Shown here: piece by piece, positions 46,603 to 58,597 of the stretch
Position numbering within the stretch: the stretch's first letter is position 1
Layout: the number at the start of each line of letters is the position of its first letter
NCBI RefSeq assembly: GCF_016545825.1
Contig: NC_052619.1
Coordinates: 50,423,090 to 50,487,089 of the forward strand
Length of the DNA stretch: 64,000 bases
Reading direction: 5' to 3'
Origin: Eucalyptus grandis
Taxonomy: Eukaryota > Streptophyta > Magnoliopsida > Myrtales > Myrtaceae
Notes under the pieces: generated by a model
The model's database searches: none
What the model saw: the letters and a program-made list of their open reading frames with translations, nothing else
Told to the model about the DNA's origin: nothing
Program-made: the position numbers and the translations under genes

Positions 46603-48367
46603 TGTTGACACCTAAAATTTTGATTAGGTTTTAATTAGGTTATAATTTCTTTTATTTTGTCCTGTTTCTCGAATAATAAATAATAATAAAACAAAAAATA
46701 AATAAAAACAGAAAAAATAAAAAAGAGAGCAGCCCATCAGGGCTAGGCCTGCAAGCCCAACCCCTCCTTCTCTCTTGTGTGGGCCCCTTTGGCTCGGCCC
46801 ACGCAAGGAGGCCTTTTTTCCCCTCTTCTTCTTCCTTCCTCCTTCCTCCTCCGCTTCTGCAGACCACGCGCTGCGACGACGACGTGTGACGAAGTGAGAT
46901 AGCGACGGGACACTGGTTCGGCCGCACCCAAGGCCGATCGGCACATGCCAACCGACGACCAAACCTCCGTCGACCGGCACCCCTTCCGCCTATAAATAGG
47001 CCCCCCGACGAAGGCCAGAGGAGGACAAGCACACCGAGGAAGGTCGAAGGCACGCAAGCTCCGATAATTTCCCACCGAGAGAATTCGGGGGAGGTTCGAG
47101 AGCGAGCGAGCCCAAATCTAATCAGAGGTCGGCCGGAGAGGAGGAGGTTTGGGGCTGAGTGAGGTCGGCCAGAGAAGGAGGTCGTCCTGGTGCCAGATCT
47201 AAGAAGCCGAGGACCCGCCGTCGCTACCGTCCCTCCTGACGTCGTCGACCAAGCTCTGCCGAAACCCCTAGCCGCCTCAAGCTGTGCCCAACTACGTTGC
47301 CGCGATCGATCTGCTGCACCACGCCAAATCGGGAAGTTGAAGGGCCGTCGTTGCTCCCCCGTCGTTGTCACCGCACCCAGACCCTTGTCACCGCCTACGT
47401 TCGCCGCCTTGTCGCGCCACCGCCGTAGAACGCGCCACCACCGTAAAACAGGTAACGGTAGACGCCAACCACCACCTCCAGTCACGCCCAGTCCGCCGTT
47501 CCCCTTTGCATCTTGACGCCTTAGCCGCCCTCACCAGCACCGTGAAGACCTGAGCAGAGAGAGGTGCCCATCGAGTCTGAGTCGGGTCGAGCGAAACCCC
47601 CATCTGAGTAGGGTTTCCCTATGTTGGGCCTGCGCGCGTGGGCTAGGTAGTGTTGGGCTGCAATTTTTTGTGAAGTGGGCCAAAATCAACTTGGGCTTTT
47701 TCGCTTAAAAGGAAAAAATCCTAGGCTGGGCCCGCGATCTTGAGTGGACGACTCGGGTCGGACCCAACCCGAGATCCGACCCGGTTCGTTTTTATATTAT
47801 TATAATATAATATAATATTTTCAAAATCAAAAAAATCAAAAAAATAATTTATTTTCCAATAAAAAACCAAAAATCAAAAATATCCATATTTTCCCAAAAA
47901 AGCCAAAAAGTCATAAAAAGCCAAAAAATGATTTTTATTTTCAAAAAAAAGATCAAAAAAATGCTTTTATGTCCAAAAAATGAGAAAATGATCCAAAAAT
48001 GTTTTTCTTCTACAATTGCATGGAAAACCCTCAAAAATCCAAAAAGCCTTAGAGTTTAAACAAGATTAGGTACCGAAAGGGCATTAGTGATTAACTAGTG
48101 TAATCAAGTCCCCGATCCTAATTTTTCTAGTTGCGCAAGAGCGAGTATTTCTCCCGATACTTCACTTGGGTTTCTAATCGACCCACCCCAAATCGATTAG
48201 TGGCGACTCCGTTTTAAAATTAACTCACAAGTTAAAAACATCAAACCATTAAGTCGTGAATTGGTAGACTTGGGAGAGTCCAAGCTACGCTTAATAAACA
48301 TAGCCGAACCATTAGCCTCCGCAAGGTGCCCACCCCACGGGGGGCGCAAAAAAAAAAGGTCGCGACA
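46603..48367 (+). repeat. 5' LTR of the Tat/Ogre-like element
   Basis: 1765 bp, TGTTGACACC to GGTCGCGACA. TATAAATAGG at 46991-47000 is followed by a GC-rich leader to about 47620, then an A/T-rich part with ATAATATAATATAAT wording. It pairs with 58598-60331. Long reverse-strand frames in the GC-rich part are not genes. Confidence 0.9.
46991..46998 (+). promoter_or_regulatory. TATA box in 5' LTR
   Basis: TATAAATA, preceded by GC-rich DNA and followed by the GC-rich transcribed leader. It is conserved at 58971 in the 3' LTR and at 29136 in the solo LTR. Confidence 0.65.
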
Positions 48368-48370
48368 GCT

Positions 48371-48388
48371 TGGCGACTCCGCTGGAGA
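48371..48388 (+). promoter_or_regulatory. Primer-binding site
   Basis: TGGCGACTCCGCTGGAGA, three bases after the LTR end. The TGG start and position fit a tRNA primer site. The tRNA species (Arg is usual in Tat/Ogre elements) was not checked. Confidence 0.65.
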
Positions 48389-48887
48389 TTTGAAGACTTA
48401 GGCCTTTTTTATCTTGTTTAAATGCTTTGCTAATTTGGTTTTCTTTCTATACAGGTTAGTAGTTTTTATTTTATTATGTTAAAATAAAATATTTTGTGAT
48501 TATAAACTGTTATGCATGCTTTACTGTTTTAACACTACACATGGCACACAACTCGGCCGCCGGACACGGGCTGCCATAAGAAATCTAGGATGGTGTTAAG
48601 AAAGATACGGCCTCAAACGTGAGACTGCGTTGTAGAGGTTGCATTTCCTTTCCCCGAATTTCTTTAGCCGAGGTTAAGAGGGTACGCTGCCAAAGCGAGA
48701 CTACAATGGGCGGATACCTTTTTTATTTCAACAAATCTTTTCAGTTAGAAATCGAGCCGCACATCCCATGCGCATGTTCTTGTGTTTGCCATTTTCTTTA
48801 AAAGCAAAGTAATTTCTTTACTTTTACTCAGTCTTTTTTATTGGCCCATGGCAATTTAGGGTAGGTTTTTCAAGTCCCAGTTTATAT
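48389..48887. other. Untranslated leader of the Tat/Ogre-like element
   Basis: About 500 bases between primer-binding site and ORF1. No reading frame is supported. Confidence 0.5.
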
Positions 48888-50187
48888 GCGATGGGAGAAG
48901 ACAATATCCAATTTATTCCCGCTCCTAAAACAGAGCTCTTTAGATGGTGGGGTCAATTGGACCAATTTCCCAAGAGCACGTGAAAGCCAAAATCGGTCAC
49001 CTCCTATCATTGTTCCAAATCTCTGTTCATCCTGAAGTCCTGCAGCCATGGCACATTTCTGGTGCCCGAGGACATCCACTTTTATGTTCGAGAGGTTCGA
49101 GCTAACCCCAACTTTGGAAGAATATAGCATCATCACTAGAAAGTTTCTTAAGAATTGGCTTGTTAGGCCACCAACAAGCATTGACCCGTTGCGTGGATTA
49201 GCACCGTTTTTAAGAACTGAAGTCCATGTTGTGAGGCAAACTCTTGAAAACAACCATAACACCTGCCCACTAGCATTTTTGATTGCCTGTTTTGAAAATT
49301 AACCCATGACCCAAAAGTGAAATTTTCCTTCTAGCCTTTTTCGAGTTCATCATTTTTCCCCATCAAAGAAATGACATAAGTCCCTCAATGGCATGGGTGG
49401 TTGATCGGTCTCGAGAGGGCAAAATTGCGTCAACATGATTTTAGCCAAAACGGTTTTATCTCTTAATTGTTTTAAGGAAAACACGGAAAAAATCATGCGG
49501 GCCTCCCCGGAAATTTTGCAAGTTTGGTTCTTTTCTCACCTAAGCGAATTTCGATGCCTCATGCAATCATCCGAAAATGATTTCGAAAATCCATTACAGA
49601 AATTTGTGATCCTAGAACCGTATATTCACAACCAAAACTGTTTTAACTGGATAAATTTCTTAAGAAACCCCATTCCTGAGACATTCCAATGGTGTGCCAG
49701 TTGGTTTCATGAAAAGAGAGCTCACTTGGCTTACAGACGTAGCCATCCAATTCCGTTGCTTGGTCTCACTGGTGGCACCCCTTATTACCCATATAGGGTG
49801 GCCTGACAGTATGGAGCCCTTCAGGAGATCCCGCCGCTTTCCAGGATGAAAATACATCCACTCCGTTTTACCCATCAAAGCCGTGACTACGCATTCGAGA
49901 TTGCAATTATTGAGGAAACATGGAGCAAGTGCCATCGCAAAAGAATCGTGGTTCCTAAAAGGCTTGAGGGACAGGAAAAAGCCCACCATGCCTCTAACTC
50001 TTACATCCACAATTATCGTATCTCGACAAAATTGAAGCCATCAATCCCTCACCCAATCAGCGAGGGCAACCGGCACGAGCAAGCAGAGCTTATACAAAGA
50101 GATTTGGGAATAGGCTGGATACATGTCTCAGAACCAATCCGAGGAAGCAAGCATCTGCGCAAGAACAAGGCTCCCCGTCGTATATAA
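48888..50187 (+). pseudogene. ORF1 of Tat/Ogre type (DUF7745-like), broken
   Basis: Pieces in changing frames read as the ORF1 protein found upstream of gag in Ogre/Tat elements. They are FRWWGQLDQF near 48935, FWCPRTSTFMFERFELTPTL and EEYSIITRKFL at 49050-49150, then ILAKTVLSLN and LQVWFFSHL at 49437-49530, WFHEKRAHLAYR near 49710 and PLLGLTGG near 49755. The frame ends at a stop near 49804, and the last piece runs 49846-50187. Stops near 48985 and 49300 and a frame change at about 49060 make it non-functional. The role of this ORF in the element is not known. Confidence 0.65.
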
Positions 50188-50423
50188 AATGGCAATCATG
50201 TGCCTCTTAGTGTTAATATTGTAAAAGTTTTGTCCCATTGTTTAGAGACCTTTGTTTAATATCTAGTATTTCACTCTGTCATTTCAATTCGAAGTTTTAG
50301 ATGTCAGAAGTTGGCGGTCTATAAAATCCTCTTTTGATAAGTAAAAGCAGTTAGACTATTGCCATGGGTCAATCTTTGTCTACTTTCATGCTCATTCATG
50401 ATTTTTTGCGATAACAGGTAATT

Positions 50424-51152
50424 ATGAATCGCCGACTATCAGCCACACGCGAATGGCCTCACATAATAGGGCTTGATCAGAATGATGTACAAAATCGCCT
50501 TGCCAGCATTGAAGAAGGCGTAGGGCAGATGTCCATTATCCTTCAACAATTTTCAAAGCAAATGGAATCCACTCAAGTCAAACCCAACTCGGTAGCTGCT
50601 TTAAGCGTACTCCTAGCACCTGCGAATTTGCTAGAAGATAACCAACAAGATAGACAACTTGAAAAGATCATGAAAAAACTAAGCCATCTGCAGGAGCAAG
50701 ATCCCATGGACTTGTCTAATTACGCCGGCATTAAGTTCCCTGAAGAGCTCAAGGCACCTGAATGCGAAAAGTATGCTGATACCTCTCACCCAGAGACCTA
50801 CTTGCAAGCCTACCTAGTCCGAATGATGATTCAATCATACCAACCAAACCTGACTGGCTCCGTCTTGCGATGGTACATTGTAAGGAAGATTAATCTCCTT
50901 AAAACCTGGGAGGAACTAATTGATGTTTTTCTTCAAGAGTATAATATTGACATTAGCCCCAACATCGCCCTGCCCTACGAAGAACTGATAGTTGCGGAGC
51001 ACGAGGAGCCAATAGTCGCAGAGACTGGAGAAGAGGATGTTGATAAAGCATTGCATGATAAATGGATGACTGAGCAGTATCTTATTGCTGAGAAGCTTCC
51101 CACTAGGAAAGGCAAGGAGCCCGCAGATGAAGTCAACATTACTCAGAGCTGA
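50424..51152 (+). pseudogene. Gag, first segment
   Basis: A 242-codon open frame starting MNRRLSATREW. A coiled-coil-like N-terminus (LEKIMKKLSHLQEQ) leads into a Retrotrans_gag stretch with IKFPEELKAPECEKY, SHPETYLQAY, LTGSVLRWY and TWEELIDVFLQEYNIDI. The domain stops short, and the frame continues with acidic EEPIVAETGEED. Frame length and wording fit a Tat-type gag. A second segment with the same domain follows at 51700. It is open itself but incomplete. Confidence 0.7.
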
Positions 51153-51689
51153 AGCATGATGGGACGGCTTCTCAAGCTTATCGCAAGAGCTAGGGTCCAA
51201 AGAATGCTGACCCCCATCAACCTAGGGAGCGAAGCTCCACCATCTCCTACTTCCCTTGACAAAATCCAACTAGCAAAACGAAAATCTTTACTCAAAAGGT
51301 CCTGAAGTCAAGAAAAGAAAACCTAAGCAGCACGAGTCAACGCCTACCATTGAACGTAGGCAAAACCTAGCAATCAATGAGTCGCCACACCCGCACTTCG
51401 AGCATCCCCTGAGGATCCTAAGACCATTAGAAGAGGGAGCATTCGTCTTTGTCCGCCATAACTTGTCCCCCAATCAATTGCTAAGCTTGTCACCTAACCA
51501 TGAGGATGACGTAAACGCCTTATCCTCGTTTGGTAATTTTGACCCGGAAGAAAGTAACGAGATGAACTCAAGAGAATCTAGTTTTCCTAAAGCAACGGAG
51601 TTTACCATTGCAATGAATATGCAATGGGAAAACCAATGGCCTAACTAGGATACTGTAGGCCCGTCTTGCCCTCATAGTATCATGACCCC

Positions 51690-52195
51690 CGGAGAAATGT
51701 GGATACCTAATCTCCGCAAGTATAACGGCACGACTTGCCTCGTGGCCCATTTGTAATATCTCCATGCTGAAATGAGTTAGTACTATAGCCCAATGTCATT
51801 CACAACTCGAGCCTTCCAAGAAAGCCTTACAGGGCCTGCATTGTAATGGTTCGTCACAACAAATATCAACCTCATGAGGGATTGGAACAAGCTGTCTTCC
51901 ACATTCCTTCATCAATACCAAAACCAGATTGGAACTGAACTGCCTTACGAGAACTTGGTTCACTTTAGAAGAAGACCAATGGAGGATTTCTGAGCATATG
52001 CAAGGCGGTGGAAGGCTTTTATGATGCAAACCTACCCTTAGCTAGCCGAAGAAGAAATGATAAAACTGTTCATAAGGGCTTTACCTCGCAAGCATCGTTC
52101 TTGGTTGCATGGGTTACACTTCCGTAGCTTCCATGAAGTGGTCCTCTCATGCAAATACTTCGAGTCTACTAGAGGCAAAGAGCTCTCAAGTGCTT
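51690..52195 (+). pseudogene. Gag, second segment with stops
   Basis: The frame from 51704 reads MWIPNLRKYNGTTC, then FTTRAFQESLTGPAL, INLMRDWNKLSSTFLHQY, FRRRPMEDF, YARRWKAFMM and IKLFIRALPRKHRSWLHG. This is the Retrotrans_gag domain again, more complete at its C-terminus than the first. Four in-frame stops interrupt it. Having the domain twice suggests a duplication within the element, or a recombinant of two relatives. Confidence 0.7.
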
Positions 52196-52199
52196 GATT

Positions 52200-55100
52200 T
52201 CAGAGCCAACACTATCAAAGTGCTCATTTCCCGTAGGAGTTTTCATGAGTTTTGCTTGTTTTTATAATTTCATGTTTCTTATCATATTTAGTGTGCTACT
52301 TTGCATTTTCCATTCCAATAATCTAATATACGGTTCTAATATTTTGTTTTGAGAGCATAAAGCGGTATTCCAAACTAGCCCGGTGATGCTATCCAACCAT
52401 GAAAAGAAAATATCATCCAATGAGAATACTAAGGGCTGGGCTTCCTCATGCTTTCTTCCCCCCAAAGATATATACTTTTGAAAAAAAAAATCTCATTACC
52501 AAAAACTTTTGTCAAAACAAGATGTTAAATTTAAACATGTTTGTCTTTTCGACTCACTCATTTCGTGTCTTAGAATATCATCCCCTTTGACTTAGTGAGA
52601 CAAGAAGCATTTGAAGCTGGCACATCGTGTGAACTCGCCAAATTCGAAGACACCCTTTCAAGAAAGCAAGGGCAAACAGAAAAGATCTTGTTTTAAAAGG
52701 AGACGAAGGATGGGACGTAATAGGCACAGACATACTATCGAACTTGAAGTATGCATAATATGATAGCTCAAGGCAGGATGTTGCGAGTTCATTAATAGGA
52801 CTTCTAGCTTCAACGAGCCAAGAAGCACAAAGAAGAAATTTCTTATCTTCCTTTGAATTGACTACTAATCCAGACAGTTGAAACGATCTCTAGCTCCTAT
52901 TCTGATGATGACTTAAGGCCTAGAAACCTCACTTCGTGCTCCAGACGCATGCTCTCCCAAGAAGTAATTGCCATCAGAGAATTTGAGGTTTTAATTGTCC
53001 ATCTCAGATTCCATAGAAGCTTGAAGTACATGACTTTGCTCAATGCTGCTAATGGTCATATAGTCAAAGACAGAAGAAAATTCCACAGAAGGAATGCGTT
53101 GAAAATGAATCAACAACCATCAATCATACATACATGGCCACAAATGAGGAAGGCCAATCGAAAGAAATGTCGAACGTGTTGAGACAAAGATGCCGTCATT
53201 GACATTCAAGTATCCCTAGGAGTCAGCAAATACAAACTCTGGAGAAGAGTAATTTGTATCATTTCCAATACTCCCCCCTCTTTGAATTCACTTTTGACAT
53301 ATTCCCCCTATTGGCAGGAAGCATCAGGATTCAAGAGCCAAACTTGATGGTTAGGTTTGGCAAATCAATATTGGCCAAGTTAGTACATGGAAATGACCAA
53401 AAGATCAAATTCACTTGACTTCGTGTAAAAGGGCGTGTCATCCGAAGCCGATTTGGTTAAATGAAAAGAAGCGCACTACCGACGCCACCGGTGCCTTAGC
53501 CTAGTGCGGGAGAATAATTGACTTAACGAAGCAAGAGACGTAGAACTTCATGTCCCACTCGCCCTTTTGCTCCATCCAATCATCTGCAAACCAGTGAAGG
53601 GTAATGTTGTATCGCTTTCAAGTTATTCGACTCTTGAAAGAGCTTCTGACTAACATGATCCCTTTTATCTATTGTAGGATCACTTGACCGTAAAAAATGC
53701 GAATAACAAATCAAGGAAAGACATGTCAAACTCTGATAAGTTCTCCTAAGTAAAATGGCATCCTGAGCAATCACCAAAGCAAATGACAGAAAATCTTCAG
53801 GCCTCAACTTACATTTGATTTTGGCCAGACTAAATTGATTTACTTGTACATCTTCTCTTCTATAGGGGCAAAAGCAGAGATGCCCGATCAGATTCCCAAT
53901 CCTTGGCTGATCATTCATGTGTCATATCCTTAATCAATAGGGACAACCATCAACATCTATTTGCGAATAACCCTTTTGATGTTCAAAATTTAACATATTT
54001 GGAAACACCTTTATGTTAACCCCTAAAGTTGTCAATATTGAGTCAAAACCATTCACTTGTTTTGAGAGTACAAACTCTCTCATGTTTAAAATGTTGCATG
54101 CATTTTCCAAATGGATTTTTGCATGATGATTTTGTCTATCTAGATCACTGATTCCGCTGAGGATTATTAGAATAGATAGTTAAGTGAAGAATACAAGATT
54201 GATTGAGCATGCTGGATGAGGTGCGTCAGAATGATGACAGGCAAGCTATATCCTACACACAGTCCCCCATCTATACACTTGTGAGATAAGTGCAGAAGAT
54301 TCCATGGTTGCAGGGTAAAGAGTTCTCCCGCGAATGGTACGATAACCAAAACAGTGAGAGGCATTTCATTACTCACCCCCTTCTTGAGTCCCATACACTG
54401 GTGAAGCTTCTCTCATACCCCCGTTAAGAACCATCCCACACTGGGGCAGATCGGAGGCGAAGCAGCATCATAAGGTGAGAAGAGATATAGAAATTTTCTT
54501 GCTCGCACTTGCATCGATCTTCTGGTGTCTTTATTGCATATGAACACTCGCGTTAATTTAAGTGCCTTAGAATGACGAAGAGCAATTCCTTCTCTATGCA
54601 CTTGTATGCATTGCACAACCCAAGTGAGTTTGTAATTTGACCCTCACATTGAGACAAAGCAGAAGTTATTGCCATAGCCTAGAGCGCCAGCTGACGATGA
54701 AGACTCAAGGGTCTAAATAACGATGCTTCAGTTGAACTTGCCTAGATCAGTTCCTCAAGCAACAAAAATGAAAAAAACTAGGGACATAAAAAAAAAAAAG
54801 CAGTGTACCTAGTAAAAGCAAGGTCAAATGCCCACAAATGAAGAACTGGAATAAAAAATAGGGGCATGAAAAAGCAGTGTGCCTGGTATAAGTAAGGCCA
54901 ATGCCACCCCCCGGGTCAAAAATGCAGCCAAGAAAAAGTTGTTGTTGTAGTCTATAGAACCTCCATTTGACAAGAAAGACCAGTGACAAATGCCGAGACA
55001 GTCACCAACTCTCACCCTCTTACATGTGAGCTAAGTCTACGTTACATTCCCATTGTAAAAGTCTCTTTAGACTAAGGGCACCTCAATTAACGTAGGATTT

Positions 55101-55690
55101 CATATGTTTATAAGCATCGCTTGAAGAAGTATGAGCAAGATTATTCTATCTCTTTTAGCAGGATTCTTGACTTGAAAACCCGGGGATGATCGTGCGGCAC
55201 TTCGTTCATGAGCCTTGACCTCGACAGTCCCCTTTGATGAGCCGCTAACCAAGACTTCATCACAGTTTCGACAAAGACCTCTCACATTGGTAAAGTCGTA
55301 CCGTTTGCGAGAATACTCAGATCCCTGTTGACATGATGACAATGAGATAGTGTGATCCTTATAAATCTCGCATCAATGGTCAGGATAGCCTTTTCCATGA
55401 GAGTGAGCGAAAAGTCCTTTCAAACTGAAAGTCCCTCATCTAGCATGCTCAAGACATCTACATCTGCTCAAGACATCTACATTCTAAATGAATGTTGTCT
55501 TTCAAAATCTTCCCCAGTGGAATTCGGATGATGCAAAACTGACAAAGTTGTCATGCATAAATCCCATTTTGAACTCATGAATTTACAGCATATACAATCA
55601 TGTGTACTTATTGTGCAAATAGCAGACATACTCTCAGAGATTAGAGATATTGCATGGTAAGCATATTCCTATCCGCATTTGTCTTAAAGT
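52200..55690. other. Internal region without recognisable genes
   Basis: Where protease, RT, RNase H and integrase would be expected, no motif (YVDD-like, D-D-E spacing, HHCC) could be read on the plus strand, and short frames look random. There is a 19-bp direct repeat (CTCAAGACATCTACAT-type) at 55446-55482. This region may be replaced or badly decayed pol. Confidence 0.55.
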
Positions 55691-56045
55691 ACCTACCACT
55701 ATCCAGGTACTCTCTCCTTGACACTCGACCTATTCAAGTCGTCCCTTGAGTTTGGGTGCTTGCAACTGTCTAAGTATCCCCTGTCTTTGAGCACCCACCA
55801 CTTGCCGAGTACTCCCTCTTATCGACACTCGACCTGTTCGAGTTGTCCTCAGAGTATTGATACCTGCAAACGTCCAAGTATCCTCTAAGAATTTGTACTT
55901 GTGATCATCCAAGTACCCCTTCGATACATGTGTTGATCCAGGTTTCCTCCAAGAGTTTGTACTTGTGATCATCCAAGTACCCCTTCAATACCTACAAGCA
56001 ATCCGGTATTTTTCAGCATCTAGTACTTATGATTATCCAGGTACT
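55690..56045. repeat. Degenerate repeats of CAAGTACCCC type
   Basis: Recurring ATCCAAGTACCCCTTC and CACTCGACCT-TTC-AGT wording with irregular spacing. It forms a lead-in to the 57-bp array. Confidence 0.6.
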
Positions 56046-56056
56046 CCTTCAACGCT

Positions 56057-58195
56057 TACGAATATCCAAGGTATGTCTTCAATATTCCCAATTACCAGGA
56101 GGTGAGAGACCTTCATGAATATGCGAGATATGTCATCGATATTCCCAATTACCAGGAGATGGGAGACCTTCATGAATATGCAAGGTACATCTTCGATATT
56201 CCCAAATTACCAGGAGGTGGGAGACCTTCATGAATATGCGAGGGACCTTCATGAATATGCGAGGTACGTCCTCGATATTCCCAAATTACTAGGAGGTGGG
56301 AGACCTTCATGAATATGCGAGGTACGACCTTGATATTCCCATTACCAGGAGGTGAGAGACCTTCATGAAAATCTAAGGTACGTCCTCGATATTCCCATTA
56401 CCAGGAGTATCTAAGGTACGTCCTCGATATTCCTATTACCAGGAGGTGGGAGACCGTCATGAATATGCAAGGTACGTCCTCGATATTCCCAATTACTAGG
56501 AGGTGAGAGACCTTCATGAATAGGCGAGGTACGTCATCGATATTCCCAATTACTAGGAGGTGAGAGACCTTTATGAATATCTAAGGCACGTCCTCGATAT
56601 TCCTATTACCAGGAGGTGAGAGACCTTCATGAATATCTAAGGTACGTCCTTGATATTCCCAATTACTAGAAGGTGAGAGACCTTCATGAATATCTAAGGT
56701 ACATCCTCGATATTCCCATTACTAGGAGGTGAGAGACCTTTATGAATATGCGAGGTACGTCCTTGATATTTCCAATTACCAGGAGGTGGGAGACCTTCAT
56801 GAATATGTGTTGTACATCCTCGATATTTCCAATTACCAGGAGGTGAGAGACCTTCATGAGTATGCGAGGCACGCCCTCGATATTCCCATTACCAGGATGT
56901 GAGAGACCTTCATGAATATCTAAGGTACGTCCTTGATATTCCTAATTACTAGGAGATGGGAGACCTTCATGAATATGCGAGGTACATCCTCAATATTCCC
57001 AATTACCAGGAGGTGGAAGACCTTCATGAATATGCGAGGTATGTCCTTGATATTCCCATTACCAGGAGGTGAAAAACCTTCATGAATAACTAAGGTACGT
57101 CCTCGATATTCCCAATTACCAGGAGGTGAGAGATCTTCATGAATATCTAAGGTACGTTATTGATATTCCCATTATCAGAAGGTGGGAGACCTTCATGAAT
57201 ATGCGAGGTACGTCATCGATATTCCCAATTACCAAGAAGTGAGAGACCTTTATGAATAGGCGAGGTACGTCCTCGATATTCCCAACTACTAGGAGGTGAG
57301 AGACATTCATGAATTTCTAAGGTACGTCATCGATATTCCCATTACCAGGAGGTGAAAGACCTTCATGAATATCTAAGGTATCTCTTCGATATTCCCAATT
57401 ATCAGGAGGTGAGAGACCTTCATGAATATCTAAGGTACGTCCTCAATATTCCCATTTCCAGGAGGTGGGAGACATTCATGAATATGCGAGGTACATCCTC
57501 GATATTCCCAATTACCAGGAGGTGAGAGACCTTCATGAATAGGTGAGGTACGTCCTCGATATTCCCAATTATCAGGAGGTGAGAGACCTTCATGAATATG
57601 CGAGGCACGCCCTCGATATTCCCATTACTAGGAGGTGAGAGACCTTCATGAATATCTAAGGTACGTCCCCGATATTCCCATTATCAGGAGGTGGGAGACC
57701 TTCATGAATATCTAAGGTACGTCCTTGATATTCCCAATTACCAGGAGGTGGGAGACCTTTATGAATATGCAAGATACATCCTCGATATTCCCAATTACCA
57801 GGAGGTATGAGACCTTTATGAATATGCAAAGTACGTCATCGATATTCCCAATTATCAGGAGGTGAGAGACCTTCATGAATATGTGAGGTACGTCCTCGAT
57901 ATTCCCAATTACCAAGAGGTAAGAGACCTTCATGAGTATGCGATGCACACCCTCGATATTCCTAATTACCAGGAGGTGAGAGACCTTCACAAATATCCAA
58001 GGTACGTCTTCGATATTCCCAATTACCAGTAGATGAGAGACCTTCATGAATATGCGAGGTACGTCTTCGATATTTCCAATTACTAGGAGGTGGGAGACCT
58101 TCATGAATATCTAAGGAGGTGAGAGATCTTCATGAATATGCGAGGTACGTCCTCGATATTCCCCTTTTACTAGGAGGTGGGAGACCTTCCCAAAT
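56057..58195. repeat. 57-bp tandem repeat array, about 37 copies
   Basis: Unit of about 57 bp with parts GAGAGACCTTCATGAATAT, CTAAGGTACGTCCTCGATAT and TCCCAATTACCAGGAGGT. Shorter units lack two bases (CCCATTACC). Because 57 is 19 codons, frames stay open on both strands: plus DLHEYARYVLDIPNYQEVR-like, minus KVSHLLVIGNIEDVPRIFM-like. It lies between the coding remnants and the 3' LTR. Ogre/Tat elements are known to carry tandem repeats in their internal regions. Confidence 0.95.
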
Positions 58196-58199
58196 TGCT

Positions 58200-58350
58200 C
58201 TAATAGGTGACCGAAGAAAGGTTCGAGTCCTAGAAAAGCGATTCCCTGTCAAGGTGACTGAAGAAAGGTTCGGGTCCTAGACAAACCACTTATTATTCCA
58301 ACAGGCGACCGAAGAAAGGTTCAGATCCTGAAAAAACAATCTCTTCATGT
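58200..58350. repeat. Minor tandem repeat, three units
   Basis: GACCGAAGAAAGGTTCGAGT-type units at about 58208, 58257 and 58308 (second unit GACTGAAG), spacing about 50 bp. Distinct from the 57-bp array. Confidence 0.8.
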
Positions 58351-58583
58351 CACCAGGTAAGATGATGCCTTGATACTTGCCAAATTCGGGGTTTGCACCA
58401 TATCTCACTCACTCTCGATAAGTAACTACAAGTATCTTCTTATCTATCTTACTACATATAATGCTACGTTACTCTTCCTTGCATAGGACACTAGATACCA
58501 AATAAGATATAATTTATTGCATATGCATAGGCAAAATTTAGGTATCAGTTTGTCTTTGAAAGCAACCTCTGCGAACTCGCCTT

Positions 58584-58597
58584 CAAAGAGGGGCAAC
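58584..58597 (+). promoter_or_regulatory. Polypurine tract
   Basis: CAAAGAGGGGCAAC directly before the 3' LTR start TGTTGACACC. A typical position and sequence for a plus-strand primer in Tat-type elements. Confidence 0.8.

Noticed and set aside
46652..47485. 277-codon reverse-strand frame in the 5' LTR
   Set aside because: It is antisense within an LTR. The matching part of the 3' LTR is split into several frames, so it is not conserved as protein.
57712..58104. 130-codon frame of repeated 19-residue units
   Set aside because: By-product of the 57-bp array. Both strands are open and units with indels break it.
56057..58195. CRISPR-like array
   Set aside because: The units are contiguous with no unique spacers, and the context is a plant retrotransposon.
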